DNA of 64,000 bases from Bacillus massilinigeriensis. GTDB lineage: Bacteria; Bacillota; Bacilli; Bacillales; Cytobacillaceae. Of this stretch, positions 7,988 through 18,071 are shown in pieces. The stretch is from positions 697,965 through 761,964 of the forward strand of contig NZ_LT630337.1 of NCBI RefSeq assembly GCF_900117315.1, given 5' to 3'. Both the position numbers and the translations under genes were made by a program. The notes under the pieces were generated by a model. The model did no database searches. It was not told the DNA's origin and was given only the letters and a program-made list of their open reading frames with translations. The number at the start of each line of letters is the position of its first letter. Position 1 is the first letter of the stretch.

Positions 7988-8647
7988 ATGTTTACAGGAA
8001 TTGTTGAAGAGGTTGGTTCAATCTCAACCATTTACCAAAAAGGAGAATCAATTATTTTAACCATTAATGCAAAAAAGATTCTCCATGATGTAAGGCTAGG
8101 TGACAGCATTGCAGTAAATGGGGTTTGTCTTACTGTTACCTCCTTTAATGATAAGAAATTTTCAGTCGATGTGATGCCAGAAACCTTTCGAGCCACTAGC
8201 TTAAGGTCTTTGAAAAAAGGTTCTAAGGTGAACCTTGAAAGGGCCATGAGCGCTGGGGGACGATTTGGGGGGCATTTCGTTTCAGGACATGTGGATGGAA
8301 TAGGAGTAATCTTGAGTAAAAAGCAAAAGGATAACGCTGTTTATTATGAAATAGAAGCTGGAAGAGAATTGCTCAAATACATCATCCTGAAGGGGTCTAT
8401 TTCTATTGATGGAACAAGCCTAACTGTTTTTGGCGTTAGCGACAATACTTTTACCATTTCATTAATTCCTCATACAAGATTAGAAACCATTCTTGGGATA
8501 AAAGGAGAGGGGGATATTGTTAACCTCGAATGTGACATGTTAGGCAAATATGTTGATCATTTTCTAGCATCTAGATTTGGACAAGTTCCAGATACAAAGA
8601 ATTCAAAAATCACTCTAGCTTTCTTAGAGGAGCATGGTTTTTCCTGA
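7988..8647 (+). CDS. ribE: Riboflavin synthase alpha subunit
   Basis: This enzyme dismutates two 6,7-dimethyl-8-ribityllumazine molecules to riboflavin and a pyrimidine. The 219-aa protein shows the two lumazine-binding repeats of the family. The first opens MFTGIVEEVG and contains NGVCLTV. The second begins near GGHFVSGHVDG and contains IDGTSLTV. The ATG is 8 bases after AAGGAGG, whose bases overlap the ribD stop. It would act with the RibH capsid encoded at 9960. In B. subtilis the same gene is called ribE (older ribB). Confidence 0.96.
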   Translation: MFTGIVEEVGSISTIYQKGESIILTINAKKILHDVRLGDSIAVNGVCLTVTSFNDKKFSVDVMPETFRATSLRSLKKGSKVNLERAMSAGGRFGGHFVSGHVDGIGVILSKKQKDNAVYYEIEAGRELLKYIILKGSISIDGTSLTVFGVSDNTFTISLIPHTRLETILGIKGEGDIVNLECDMLGKYVDHFLASRFGQVPDTKNSKITLAFLEEHGFS

Positions 8648-8748
8648 GGCAACTAATGATAAGACATTTGGATTAGGAGTTTAGATGTGATTGGTCTGAT
8701 GATTCTGGCAAAAGTGTTACTTACCTACCTAACAAGGAGAGATGAAGG

Positions 8749-9942
8749 GTGTTTAATACCATTGAGGAAGCAATAAATGAATTAAAAGAGGGAAAGGTCG
8801 TTATTGTATGTGATGATGAAGATAGGGAAAACGAAGGGGATTTTATAGCGCTTGCTGAAAAAGCTACACCAGAAATAATCAATTTCATGATTAAACATGG
8901 GAGAGGGCTTGTTTGTGCCCCAGTAGAAGATGAAATTGCAGACAAATTAGGTCTCCATCCAATGACAGATCATAATACAGACCCTCACGGTACAGCATTT
9001 ACCATTAGTATTGATCATCAATCAACGACAACCGGGATTTCGGCACATGAACGGTCCATTACGATTATGAATTTGATTAACGAGCATTCGAAGGCGGTTG
9101 ATTTCAAGCGTCCAGGACATGTATTCCCACTTATTGCGAAAAAAGGTGGGGTATTAAGACGGGCTGGACATACAGAAGCAGCAGTAGATTTAGCCAGAAT
9201 ATGCGGGGCACAACCAGCAGGAGTAATATGTGAAATTATTAAAGAAGATGGTTCGATGGCAAGAGTTCCAGATTTGCAAAGGATAGCTAAGCAGTTTGAT
9301 ATAAAATTGATTACGATTAAAGATTTAATAGAATACCGAAATCGAAAGGAAAAGCTGGTAACTCGTGAAGTGGAGATTCATCTCCCTACAGAATATGGTG
9401 ACTTCAAAGCAGTTGGTTATTCCAATTTGGTTGATAACAAGGAGCATGTTGCCTTAGTAAAAGGCGATATAACGCCAGATGAGCCAATTTTAGTTCGAGT
9501 ACATTCAGAATGTCTAACAGGAGACGTTTTTGGTTCCTACCGATGTGACTGCGGTCCACAATTACATGCTGCTTTATCCCAAATCGAACAGGAGGGCAGA
9601 GGGGTTCTTCTTTATATGCGACAGGAAGGAAGAGGCATTGGTCTATTAAATAAACTAAAGGCCTATAAGCTTCAGGAGGAAGGCTATGATACGGTTGAGG
9701 CAAATGAAAAGTTAGGATTTGGAGCGGATTTGCGTGAATATGGAATCGGTGCACAAATTCTTAAGGATTTAGGAATTAAAAAGATGAAACTACTTACTAA
9801 TAATCCAAGAAAAATAACTGGATTAAAGGGGTATGATCTTGAAGTAGTTGATCGCATCCCCTTACAAATGGAAGTCAGAAAAGAGAACAAAAACTATTTA
9901 AAAACGAAGTCAGAAAAGCTAGGGCATATGCTCCATATATAG
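8749..9942 (+). CDS. ribBA: Bifunctional DHBP synthase / GTP cyclohydrolase II
   Basis: This fused enzyme supplies both branches of riboflavin synthesis. Residues 1-200 are the 3,4-dihydroxy-2-butanone 4-phosphate synthase domain ([12 protein letters not shown] near 21-32, and RRAGHTEAA). Residues 203-397 are GTP cyclohydrolase II, with zinc ligands Cys255, Cys266 and Cys268 in [17 protein letters not shown] and the RQEGRGIGL motif. The start is GTG at 8749, 9 bases after AAGGAG; no in-frame ATG fits better. A 101-bp gap separates it from ribE, with no terminator seen. Confidence 0.96.
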   Translation: MFNTIEEAINELKEGKVVIVCDDEDRENEGDFIALAEKATPEIINFMIKHGRGLVCAPVEDEIADKLGLHPMTDHNTDPHGTAFTISIDHQSTTTGISAHERSITIMNLINEHSKAVDFKRPGHVFPLIAKKGGVLRRAGHTEAAVDLARICGAQPAGVICEIIKEDGSMARVPDLQRIAKQFDIKLITIKDLIEYRNRKEKLVTREVEIHLPTEYGDFKAVGYSNLVDNKEHVALVKGDITPDEPILVRVHSECLTGDVFGSYRCDCGPQLHAALSQIEQEGRGVLLYMRQEGRGIGLLNKLKAYKLQEEGYDTVEANEKLGFGADLREYGIGAQILKDLGIKKMKLLTNNPRKITGLKGYDLEVVDRIPLQMEVRKENKNYLKTKSEKLGHMLHI

Positions 9943-9959
9943 AGGCAGGGGGAATCAAG

Positions 9960-10424
9960 ATGGCGAATATGTTTGAAGGTAATTTAGTAGGAACGGGTTT
10001 AAAAATTGGTATTGTTGTAGGTAGGTTTAATGAATTTATTACGAGCAAGCTATTAAGCGGGGCACAGGATGCTTTAAAGAGGCATGGGGTGGGCGAGGAT
10101 GATGTAGACGTTGCATGGGTACCAGGTGCTTTTGAAATTCCACTTATTGCTCAAAAGATGGCTAAGAGTGAGAAATATGATGCCGTTATTACACTTGGGA
10201 CAGTCATTCGAGGCTCCACACCACATTTTGATTATGTCTGCAATGAGGTAGCAAAGGGAGTTTCTGCCACATCATTGAATACGGGGATTCCGGTTATCTT
10301 TGGAGTGGTTACCACCGATTCCATTGAACAAGCAATAGAAAGAGCAGGAACAAAGGCAGGTAATAAAGGCTGGGATGCAGCTGTCTCAGCGATAGAAATG
10401 GCCAATCTCACAAGAGAAATGTAG
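9960..10424 (+). CDS. ribH: 6,7-dimethyl-8-ribityllumazine synthase
   Basis: RibH condenses the ribityl-pyrimidine with 3,4-dihydroxybutanone phosphate. The 154-aa sequence has the family blocks [32 protein letters not shown] and NKGWDAA. It should form the icosahedral capsid typical of Bacillus. The gene follows ribBA after 17 bases. Its TAG stop lies within the first bases of the strong hairpin at 10423-10465, which ends the operon. Confidence 0.96.
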   Translation: MANMFEGNLVGTGLKIGIVVGRFNEFITSKLLSGAQDALKRHGVGEDDVDVAWVPGAFEIPLIAQKMAKSEKYDAVITLGTVIRGSTPHFDYVCNEVAKGVSATSLNTGIPVIFGVVTTDSIEQAIERAGTKAGNKGWDAAVSAIEMANLTREM

Positions 10425-10465
10425 GTGACAGGCACCATCCAAAAAATGGATGGTGCCTGTCACCT
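10423..10465. terminator. Bidirectional terminator between ribH and the ferredoxin-NADP reductase gene
   Basis: A perfect stem of at least 17 bp is formed by GGTGACAGGCACCATCC (10424-10440) and its complement at 10448-10464, with loop AAAAAAT. It overlaps the ribH stop and abuts the stop of the convergent gene. A near-copy of this hairpin occurs at 11602-11645. Confidence 0.85.
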
Positions 10466-11514
10466 TATTTAATCATTTGCTGAACTAATTCCCGATTGCG
10501 CTTGGTAAAGAGCTCATTATGTGACGAAACCATTGCTGATCTTGTTGCATCAGGCTGAATGTATTGCTTTGCTTGATTGACAGCGTTCGCTGCATCCTGA
10601 AAAGCTCCAGCAATTAGATTTATTTTTCCACTGTGCTTAAGAATATCACCTGCAGCAAATAGCCCTTCAATCGAAGTTTCACTATTTGCATTACCAGAAA
10701 TATAATAATCCTCTACTATGTCAATGTTTAGCTTACTATTTTTAAGAAGGGAGGCCTCATGTTCATAGCCATGGTTAATGATGACTTCATCGATAGGTAG
10801 ATAGGATATTTCCTCTGTCTCATGATTAGTCAGCACAACTTGTTTAATCCGTTTTTGATTTTCATAGGCAATTAATTTTGTTATCGAAGTATTGAAGAAA
10901 CAAATGGTTGAACCATTTAATAGCTGGGTAACCTGTGATTCGTGTCCTGATAGTGCATCTTTTCTATATGTTAGATAAACCTTTTTAGCAATAGGCTCTA
11001 GTTCATTTGCTAAATCGATGGCAGAATTTCCTCCGCCTGAAATGACCACGGTTTTATCTTTAAAATGTTTGTAGGATTTAACAGTGTAATGTAGGTTTGT
11101 GGATTCAAATTGCTCTGCTTCTTCAAGAGCAAGCTTTTGAGGCTTCAAAATTCCACCGCCAATCGCAATAATCACTGTTTTTGAATAATGCCTTTGGCCA
11201 GAGGCTCCATTTAAAACAAATATACCGTCTTCATTGCGAGAAATAGATTCGACTTTTTCGTTTAAGATAACGGCGGGGTTAAAGGTTAAGCCCTGTTCTA
11301 CTAACTGTTCAGTAAGCTTTGATCCGGTAATAGGTGTTAACCCTCCAACATCCCAAATCATTTTCTCTGGATAGATATGCAACTTTCCGCCTAATTGGGG
11401 CTGAAAATCAATAATTTTTGTTTTCATTTCTCTAAGTCCACTATAAAATGCAGAATAAAGCCCTGCAGGTCCTCCACCTATCACTGTTACATCAAATAAT
11501 TCACTTTGCTCCAT
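10465..11514 (-). CDS. Ferredoxin/flavodoxin-NADP+ reductase, TrxR-like (YcgT/YumC type)
   Basis: This 349-aa flavoprotein belongs to the thioredoxin-reductase-like ferredoxin-NADP+ reductases of Firmicutes. It has an FAD site GGGPAGLYSAF starting at residue 13, an NADP-binding GGGNSAIDLANEL near 165-180 and the C-terminal FAAGDILK FAD block. There is no CxxC redox pair, which separates it from thioredoxin reductase. It probably passes electrons between NADPH and ferredoxin or flavodoxin. A near-perfect Fur box lies 30-45 bp upstream, matching the iron control reported for B. subtilis ycgT; I therefore favour YcgT over YumC. Confidence 0.88.
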   Translation of the reverse strand: MEQSELFDVTVIGGGPAGLYSAFYSGLREMKTKIIDFQPQLGGKLHIYPEKMIWDVGGLTPITGSKLTEQLVEQGLTFNPAVILNEKVESISRNEDGIFVLNGASGQRHYSKTVIIAIGGGILKPQKLALEEAEQFESTNLHYTVKSYKHFKDKTVVISGGGNSAIDLANELEPIAKKVYLTYRKDALSGHESQVTQLLNGSTICFFNTSITKLIAYENQKRIKQVVLTNHETEEISYLPIDEVIINHGYEHEASLLKNSKLNIDIVEDYYISGNANSETSIEGLFAAGDILKHSGKINLIAGAFQDAANAVNQAKQYIQPDATRSAMVSSHNELFTKRNRELVQQMIK

Positions 11515-11541
11515 TTCAATACACCTCTCAGAGAGTAACGT

Positions 11542-11560
11542 AAATGATTATCATTATCAA
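11542..11560 (-). promoter_or_regulatory. Fur box
   Basis: On the minus strand this reads TTGATAATGATAATCATTT and contains TGATAATGATAATCA. That matches the 7-1-7 Fur consensus TGATAATNATTATCA at all but one position. It lies just upstream of the reductase gene that starts at 11514, so iron repression is expected. Confidence 0.8.
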
Positions 11561-11599
11561 TAAGAATACCTCTTTTTATATAAACTTACAATGAAAAAG

Positions 11600-11647
11600 T
11601 AAAGGTGACAGGCACCTTCCAAAAAATGGATGGTGCCTGTCACCTTA
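11600..11647. terminator. Hairpin of the GGTGACAGGCACC family after the chemoreceptor gene
   Basis: GGTGACAGGCACC at the left pairs with GGTGCCTGTCACC at the right, around a TTCCAAAAAATGGA centre. It lies directly behind the stop of the minus-strand chemoreceptor at 11652 and is nearly the same as the hairpin at 10423. It is followed on the minus strand by TTTACTTTTT. Confidence 0.75.
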
Positions 11648-11651
11648 TAGT

Positions 11652-13397
11652 TTATATCGTAAATTGCTTAATCGTTTCTTCTAATTTATTAGCAAGAACT
11701 TGGAGTTCTTCGGTATATTTGTTCATGTCCTTTAGGGACTGAATTTGTTCGTCGGCTGAGGCAGCGACTTCTACAGAATGATCGGTTGTGACTTGGGAAA
11801 GTTGAGAAAATTCCTCAACTGATGCTGCAACCTCTTCCGTTGTGGCTGACATTTCCTCTGTAATTGCAGATACACCCTGAACCTCTTCATTCACCTTTCG
11901 GATATCCCCAAAAATCTTTTTGAAGGTAAGATCAACTTCCTCAACTGCTTTGGCCCCTATTTGTACCTCGGATAGACCCTTTTCCATTTTAGTAACGGCT
12001 TCTGTAGATACTGTCTGGTAGTTTACGATAAGCTGGCTTATTTGTTCTGCAGAATTTTTTGACTGCTCAGCTAGCTTTCGAACCTCATCAGCTACAACAG
12101 CAAATCCTTTTCCATTTTCTCCTGCACGCGCAGCTTCAATTGCAGCATTCAATGCCAATAGATTGGTTTGATCTGCAATGGCAGATATTGTTCCAACAAT
12201 TACCTCAATTCCACTTGCTTGGGTTCCTAATTCCTTAATGATACTTGAGGAATCCATTACTGTATCTTGAATGGTATCCATTTGATTTAGTAGTTTTGTA
12301 AGTCCAGTATTTCCTACTTCCAATTCATTTGTTACACCTATAGAAGATTCAGAAACAGTGGAAGCCGATTCAGCAATTCTTTGTATTCCTGTTGCCATTT
12401 CGGATACTGCAATAGATGATTCCTTCGCCCTTTCTAATTGAACCATATTATTTTCAGCCACTTCTTTTACAGCAGATGTAATATTCTTATTGGATTCCTC
12501 CACGATGAGGAAGCTATGATGTAAATGGTGAAAGGATTCAATTAATTTACTAGATGAAGCTGATATATTTTGAATGATCGTAAGAGTATTCTTTGTCATT
12601 CTCTGAAAGTCTTCAGCTAGTAGTCTTACATCACGATTATTGTGCTTAGGGAATTGATTGACGATTTCTTGAGCTTCTTTAAGATTTCCTTCAGCTATTT
12701 GAGCTGCTGTTTTCCCGATATATGGAATCGTTCTTAGCTGTCTTTTTACATAAAAGTATAATAGGATATTAGCAAGAATGATAGCAATAATACCGATTGA
12801 TAAAAAGAGTGGAAGGTTCTCCTTCGTAACATTGGATTGAATACTAGAGACAGATTTTGCATCAATATCAACACCTAAAATTGCAATAACCTCTCCATTT
12901 TCATCCTTAACTGGAGCAAACGCTGATAAATAATCTCCGTATTCGGGGTCCTTAACTATACCTGTATGGTTTGTCTTACCCTTTAACACAGGAGCAACAT
13001 CTTCATAGGTAGTCGCTGTTGTTGGATCTCCGATATCAGCAGATATTTCAGAATCCCTTGGTAATCCGTCAACAATCATATGAACGCCTTTATTGTCATC
13101 TACCTCTAAAGTATAGGCATAGATGGCACCGGATTTAATACGAAAATCGTTAATATGTTCACGTAAAGCCCAATAATCCTCTGTTTCCTTTTTGTCTTGT
13201 AAAAAGCTTTTATATAAGTCGACGTCAATTGAGTTAGCAATGTTTTCGGCAGTTTTGACACTTGTGTTAGAAATGGTACTTTCAACTGCGTTTGAAGTAT
13301 TTTTTAGTATGATAAAAACGGTCATCAATAATATGATAATCATAGCAAATGTGATAGACAGTGTAATTTTTGTTCCTAGTTTGAGATTTTTACCCAT
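11652..13397 (-). CDS. Methyl-accepting chemotaxis protein with extracellular Cache-type domain
   Basis: This is a 581-aa chemoreceptor. One TM segment lies near residues 12-32, followed by an extracellular sensor of about 160 residues with Cache features ([44 protein letters not shown]). A second TM lies near 195-215, then a HAMP-like linker and the cytoplasmic signalling domain with the hairpin tip [24 protein letters not shown] and [18 protein letters not shown]. It would signal to CheA/CheW. The ligand is unknown; small organic acids or amino acids are common for this sensor class. ATG start; it has its own terminator. Confidence 0.92.
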   Translation of the reverse strand: MGKNLKLGTKITLSITFAMIIILLMTVFIILKNTSNAVESTISNTSVKTAENIANSIDVDLYKSFLQDKKETEDYWALREHINDFRIKSGAIYAYTLEVDDNKGVHMIVDGLPRDSEISADIGDPTTATTYEDVAPVLKGKTNHTGIVKDPEYGDYLSAFAPVKDENGEVIAILGVDIDAKSVSSIQSNVTKENLPLFLSIGIIAIILANILLYFYVKRQLRTIPYIGKTAAQIAEGNLKEAQEIVNQFPKHNNRDVRLLAEDFQRMTKNTLTIIQNISASSSKLIESFHHLHHSFLIVEESNKNITSAVKEVAENNMVQLERAKESSIAVSEMATGIQRIAESASTVSESSIGVTNELEVGNTGLTKLLNQMDTIQDTVMDSSSIIKELGTQASGIEVIVGTISAIADQTNLLALNAAIEAARAGENGKGFAVVADEVRKLAEQSKNSAEQISQLIVNYQTVSTEAVTKMEKGLSEVQIGAKAVEEVDLTFKKIFGDIRKVNEEVQGVSAITEEMSATTEEVAASVEEFSQLSQVTTDHSVEVAASADEQIQSLKDMNKYTEELQVLANKLEETIKQFTI

Positions 13398-13525
13398 TAC
13401 TCATCATCCTATTCTGTAAATATATAAATGTTTAAGTCTAACATGGCGAAATAGATATAATAGGAGTGACCGTCTTTCATATGTTTTCTGATTTGTTAAT
13501 CCAATGATTTATCTTTTCATAGGCA

Positions 13526-14227
13526 TTATGAAAAATAATTACCTCCGACTTTGTTAAAGTAATCTTCATCATGTATGGTGATTTTTTTTGATGCAAAGGA
13601 TAATACATTATTCTTTTTAAGATCCTGGATTACATGACTTACTGTTTCTCTAGATGTCCCGGAAATTTTAGATATCTCCGTTGTTGTCATTGGGCAGCAA
13701 ACCACTACGTCTTCTCCTTCTTTTACACCTAGGTCTGTCATTAGGTAACTGAGAGCGTGGATGACTCTATCTTGTGCGTTTGAATTAGTAATTGTTTGAA
13801 GTCTAGATTCATGTAAATGGAGAAGAGAGGATAGTTTTTGGACTAAGAAAATCAATTGCTTCCGATTCTGTTTAACCATATCCTCGAAGTAAAAGGTGGG
13901 AATATAGTAAAGTTCTACATCTGTAATGGCAATAGCAGTATACTGATATTCTTTGTCGGAAAAAAAGCCTCCATAAGGAAATAATGTATTCGGACTAATA
14001 TAATCAGCATAGGCAAGGGAAGCAGATGGATTTGATTTTTCAAATTTTACAAACCCGTTTACCAAAAGATAAATTCTCTCACGAGGATCTCCTACTGTAA
14101 ATAATTGTTGGCCTTTCCTATAGGTTCTACCATATAAAAAGCAGGATATTTCCTCCAATTGCTTGTCAGAACAATAAGTAAATATTTCAAATTTCTTTAG
14201 AAGTTCAACCAGACCTTCTCTTTTCAA
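13526..14227 (-). CDS. arcR: Crp/Fnr-family regulator of the arginine deiminase genes, ArcR-like
   Basis: This 233-aa regulator has an N-terminal cyclic-nucleotide-binding-type beta roll (GRTYRKGQQLFTVGD; ERIYLLVNGFVKF) and a C-terminal winged helix with TTTEISKISGTSRETVSHVI. The cysteines do not form an Fnr-type iron-sulfur cluster motif. It sits immediately after arcC in the order arcA-arcB-arcD-arcC-arcR, known from B. licheniformis, where ArcR activates the pathway anaerobically. The TTG at 14227 was chosen because AAGGGGGT lies 7 bases upstream; the frame extends to a TTG at 14251. A candidate binding site lies at 19407-19424. Confidence 0.85.
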   Translation of the reverse strand: MKREGLVELLKKFEIFTYCSDKQLEEISCFLYGRTYRKGQQLFTVGDPRERIYLLVNGFVKFEKSNPSASLAYADYISPNTLFPYGGFFSDKEYQYTAIAITDVELYYIPTFYFEDMVKQNRKQLIFLVQKLSSLLHLHESRLQTITNSNAQDRVIHALSYLMTDLGVKEGEDVVVCCPMTTTEISKISGTSRETVSHVIQDLKKNNVLSFASKKITIHDEDYFNKVGGNYFS

Positions 14228-14390
14228 ATTATTTACCCCCTTATTAAGCAACTCTTGATTAAAATTTATGGAAATACAATTCTATGTTTATTTTATCATG
14301 AATAAGAAGATGATGATATTTAGTCATATGTCCAATTAATAACATTTACTATTCTTTAATGAGTAAATCCCATCGAGTAAAGACACAATG

Positions 14391-14420
14391 AAAGAGGCCA
14401 TCGTATGAGACAGCCTCAAG
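14391..14420 (-). terminator. Hairpin after arcC
   Basis: On the minus strand GAGGC and GCCTC pair around TGTCTCATACGATG and are followed by TTTCATT. It lies between arcC and arcR, so arcR may be expressed partly from its own promoter. Confidence 0.5.
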
Positions 14421-14435
14421 GGAGATAATCCTAAT

Positions 14436-15401
14436 TTAGCTAACTACTGTTTCTCTAACTAATGACTTTATATGGGTTCCTGCTTCGGAAGTTAATGCTT
14501 CATAGGCTTTATCTAATGAAGTAATGATAGATTCTCTTCCTTCTCTAGATTCAGCAAAGTCAATGGCAGCTTCAACCTTTGGAAGCATGCTACCTGGTGC
14601 AAATTGACCTTCCTTAATAAATTCCTTTAATTGATCAACAGTTGTGTTAGTTAGTGATTCCTGATTTGGTTTGTTATAGTTTACGGCGACATTTTCTACA
14701 GCTGTTAAAATTAATAGAATATCTGCATCTACTAATTCCGCTAGCTTTTGTGCGGCAAAATCTTTATCGATGACAGCTTCAACCCCATGGATTCCGGTGA
14801 AATCTTGATATACTGGGATACCGCCGCCACCAACAGCAATAACGATATTTCCGTTATTTACCAAGCTATTGATTACACGATGTTCTAAAATATTTACTGG
14901 TTTTGGTGATGGAACCACTCGACGCCAACCTCTGCCAGCATCCTCTTTAAAAACAAGATTTTGTTCAGTCATAAGTTGTTTTGCTTCTTCTTCCTGATAG
15001 AAAGGGCCAATAGGTTTTGTAGGATGTTGAAATGCAGGATCATGTAGTTCAACTTCCGTACGAGTAATAATTGTTGCAACATCTTTTTTAATATGATTGG
15101 TAGCTAACGCTTTATCTAAAGAGTTTTGCATCCAATAACCAATCATACCTTCACTCATTGCTCCACAAGTATCTAAAGGCATTGCTGGAGTACTTTTACT
15201 ATCTGCAGCTTTTTGTTGAAGTAATAGATTCCCAACCTGTGGGCCATTTCCATGAGTAATGACAATATCAAATCCTGCATTAATAATATTTACTAACTGG
15301 AGAGCTGTTTCATCTAGAGCCTTTTGCTGAGCTTCAGCAGTCGCATCTCCAGATTGAATCGCATTGCCTCCTAGAGCAATAACTACTTTTTTTCTATTCA
15401 T
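14436..15401 (-). CDS. arcC: Carbamate kinase
   Basis: ArcC transfers phosphate from carbamoyl phosphate to ADP, giving the ATP of the arginine deiminase pathway. The 321-aa protein has the amino acid kinase fold with [10 protein letters not shown] at the N-terminus, [15 protein letters not shown], the carbamate kinase insert ([12 protein letters not shown]) and [10 protein letters not shown]. It is the fourth gene of the arc run, 18 bases downstream of arcD. The length is normal for the family, and nothing in it looks damaged. Confidence 0.96.
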   Translation of the reverse strand: MNRKKVVIALGGNAIQSGDATAEAQQKALDETALQLVNIINAGFDIVITHGNGPQVGNLLLQQKAADSKSTPAMPLDTCGAMSEGMIGYWMQNSLDKALATNHIKKDVATIITRTEVELHDPAFQHPTKPIGPFYQEEEAKQLMTEQNLVFKEDAGRGWRRVVPSPKPVNILEHRVINSLVNNGNIVIAVGGGGIPVYQDFTGIHGVEAVIDKDFAAQKLAELVDADILLILTAVENVAVNYNKPNQESLTNTTVDQLKEFIKEGQFAPGSMLPKVEAAIDFAESREGRESIITSLDKAYEALTSEAGTHIKSLVRETVVS

Positions 15402-15419
15402 AAAGGATTCCTCCGAATG

Positions 15420-16850
15420 TTAAATAGATATTTTTCCGAGAACTAATTCAATTAGTGCCCATACAGCTAAAATTAAGACAACTGCAGCAGCAACCAATTC
15501 ATATTTGGTAAAGAGTTTTTCCGTTTTCTTTTCCTTTTGGACCTTCATAAAAATGTAAATGCCTGGTGCATAAAGGATCATAGTTAGTAGTAAATAACTG
15601 ATTCCTGCTGCGTAAACGAGCCAGATTGCATAAACACTTGCGATGACCCCAAGAATAATATCTTTTGTCCGTCTCTCGTTAGCCCCATAGCTTTCTCCGG
15701 TGAAAGATAGCTTAAATTGATAGAGTGCTGAGAAGAGATAAGGAATTAATATTGCTGATGATGCAAGAGAGAAAGCAAAGTTATATGCTTGATCAGAAAT
15801 TAAGAATGTGATTAAGAATACTTGGATTAATCCATTTGTTAACCATAGGGAGTTAATTGGTGCTTTGTTTTTATTTTCTTTTGCAAACCATTTAGGGAAT
15901 ACACCATCTTTAGCTGCAACATATGGAATTTCTGATGCTAATAGAGTCCAGCCTAACCAAGCTCCCAATACGGAAACAATTAGACCGATATTGATGAATA
16001 CCGCACCCCATTTACCAACTACTGATTCAAGAACGTATGCCATAGCTGGGTTTTCTAATTCTGAAAGCTCTGCTCTTGACATGATACCCATAGAAAGTAG
16101 TGAAATGAGTACGTAGATAATGAGTGTACCAATTAATCCGATTACCGTTGCTTTTCCGATATCGCTACGGTTTTTTGCTCTTCCTGATAAAACAACCGCA
16201 CCTTCAACACCGATAAATACCCATAGTGTTACAAGCATAACGCTTGATACTTGATCTTTAACTGAAGCCCAAGAGAATTCTGCTCCATCTGGACCCCAGA
16301 AATCTAAAGTAAATGTGTCTACTTTAAAAGCAATAATTGCAATGATGATGAAAAGAAATACTGGGACTAATTTTGCAATAGTTGTCACTAAGTTAACCAA
16401 TGCAGCTGAGTGTACTCCTCGTAAAATAAGAAAATGTACACACCATAGTAATACTGACGCTCCTATAATGGATGCGACATTTTGTCCACCATCAAAAACA
16501 GGGAAAAAATAACCGATTGAACTAAAAACTAATGTTGCATAGGCTACATTTCCTAACCATGCAGAAAGCCAGTAACCCCACGCGCTATTGAATCCCATAA
16601 AGTTTCCGAATCCAGCCTTGGCATAACTATAAATCCCACCATCTAAATCTGGTCTTCTCATCGTTAAGTTTTGGAAGGCTAGACCTAAAGCGATAATTCC
16701 AATTCCTGTAATGACCCAACCGATGATGATAGATCCTGCGTTTGCACCTAATGCCATATCACTGGCTAAGTTAAATGCGCCACCACCAATCATGGATCCT
16801 ACTACTAATGCGGTTAATAAAAAGAGACCTAATTTTTTGTCAGATTCCAT
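15420..16850 (-). CDS. arcD: Arginine/ornithine antiporter
   Basis: This 476-aa APC-superfamily permease has about 12 TM segments. The first contains the substrate-binding motif [16 protein letters not shown]. By its place between arcB and arcC it should exchange external arginine for ornithine, which needs no energy and feeds the pathway. The ATG is preceded by GGAGGTG. An inverted repeat lies between this gene and arcB. It belongs to the APC type of ArcD, not the separate NhaC-like ArcE type. Confidence 0.93.
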   Translation of the reverse strand: MESDKKLGLFLLTALVVGSMIGGGAFNLASDMALGANAGSIIIGWVITGIGIIALGLAFQNLTMRRPDLDGGIYSYAKAGFGNFMGFNSAWGYWLSAWLGNVAYATLVFSSIGYFFPVFDGGQNVASIIGASVLLWCVHFLILRGVHSAALVNLVTTIAKLVPVFLFIIIAIIAFKVDTFTLDFWGPDGAEFSWASVKDQVSSVMLVTLWVFIGVEGAVVLSGRAKNRSDIGKATVIGLIGTLIIYVLISLLSMGIMSRAELSELENPAMAYVLESVVGKWGAVFINIGLIVSVLGAWLGWTLLASEIPYVAAKDGVFPKWFAKENKNKAPINSLWLTNGLIQVFLITFLISDQAYNFAFSLASSAILIPYLFSALYQFKLSFTGESYGANERRTKDIILGVIASVYAIWLVYAAGISYLLLTMILYAPGIYIFMKVQKEKKTEKLFTKYELVAAAVVLILAVWALIELVLGKISI

Positions 16851-16913
16851 GTTTACACCTCCAAATTTGGGGAAAACAATTATTTATAATTAGGGCAGAT
16901 GATATACAGTAAT

Positions 16914-16951
16914 CTGTGGTTGGCACCTATCATAAGGGTGCCAACCATAGA
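16914..16951. repeat. Long inverted repeat between arcB and arcD
   Basis: GGTTGGCACC (16919-16928) and GGTGCCAACC (16937-16946) pair around TATCATAA. The flanks AATCTGT and ATAGATT extend the stem to about 17 bp with one G-T pair. No U-tract follows on the minus strand, so it is more likely an mRNA processing or stability element within the arc transcript than a full terminator. It contains the GGTGCC core seen in other hairpins of this window. Confidence 0.6.
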
Positions 16952-16969
16952 TTGTATTTTTAAAAAGGA

Positions 16970-17989
16970 TTAGTATTTACTACTTGTTGCTACCATTACT
17001 GCCTTAATTGTATGCATGCGGTTTTCTGCTTCATCAAATACGTGAGAATGTTTGCTTTGGAATACTTCGTCTGTTACTTCCATTGCTGTTAGGCCATATT
17101 TTTCATAGATTTCGCGGCCAACTGATGTTTCTAAATCATGGAATGCTGGTAGGCAATGAAGGAAGATCACATCATCATTACCTGTTTTCTCAATCATTTC
17201 CATGTTTACTTGATAAGGTTTTAATAAATTGATTCTTTCCTCGAATTTATCTTCTTCACCCATTGATACCCAAACATCTGTATAAAGAACATCTGCACCG
17301 TCGACAGCTTCGTCCACATTATCTGTTACTACGACTCTACCATTGGATTCAAGTGCAACTTCTTTCGCGTAATTGACGATTTCTTCGCTAGGGAAGAGGG
17401 ATTTAGGAGAGCAAATTCGGATGTCCATACCAACTTTTGCTCCTCCGATTAAGAGGCTATTTGCCACGTTATTGCGGCCATCACCGACGTAAACAAATTT
17501 CACACCTTTTAAGTGTCCGATATGTTCTTTAACTGTTAAGAAGTCTGCTAGCATTTGAGTTGGATGATAAAGATCCGTTAATCCATTCCAAACAGGAACT
17601 CCAGAATATTTAGCTAATGCTTCTACAGTTTCGTGTTTGAAGCCGCGGAACTCAATTCCATCGAACATTCTTCCCAAAACCTTGGCAGTATCCTCAACTG
17701 ATTCTTTCTTTCCGAATTGGATGTCACCTTTACCTAAATATTCAGGGTGAGCACCTAAATCGATACAAGCAACTGTGAAAGCACATCTTGTTCTTGTTGA
17801 AGGTTTTTCGAAAAGAAGGGCAATGTTTTTTCCTTCTAAGTATTTATGAGGAATACCTAATTTCTTTTGTTGTTTTAATTCAGCAGCTAAATCAATAAGA
17901 TAGTTGATTTCGATTTCAGAGAAATCTTTTTCAGCAAGGAAACTTCTTCCTTTAAGATCAACTTTTAATGGTTTTACTTCTGTAATCAT
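16970..17989 (-). CDS. arcB: Ornithine carbamoyltransferase, catabolic
   Basis: ArcB phosphorolyses citrulline to ornithine and carbamoyl phosphate. The 339-aa sequence has the carbamoyl phosphate site STRTR (residues 64-68), the HPTQ block ([12 protein letters not shown]) and the ornithine-binding HCLPAFHD near the C-terminus. It lies 82 bases after arcA and before arcD, which argues for the catabolic enzyme over the biosynthetic ArgF, though the sequence alone cannot separate them. Confidence 0.94.
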   Translation of the reverse strand: MITEVKPLKVDLKGRSFLAEKDFSEIEINYLIDLAAELKQQKKLGIPHKYLEGKNIALLFEKPSTRTRCAFTVACIDLGAHPEYLGKGDIQFGKKESVEDTAKVLGRMFDGIEFRGFKHETVEALAKYSGVPVWNGLTDLYHPTQMLADFLTVKEHIGHLKGVKFVYVGDGRNNVANSLLIGGAKVGMDIRICSPKSLFPSEEIVNYAKEVALESNGRVVVTDNVDEAVDGADVLYTDVWVSMGEEDKFEERINLLKPYQVNMEMIEKTGNDDVIFLHCLPAFHDLETSVGREIYEKYGLTAMEVTDEVFQSKHSHVFDEAENRMHTIKAVMVATSSKY

Positions 17990-18071
17990 CTAAATCTCCA
18001 CCTTCTCGATTAGTATGAAAAATGATAGTAGATTTGGAGGGGGTGCTTGTCCATCCCCTCAGGAAACCTAA

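Noticed and set aside
9404-9754. 116-codon minus-strand frame inside ribBA
   Set aside because: It is antisense to the GTP cyclohydrolase II domain and shows no RBS.
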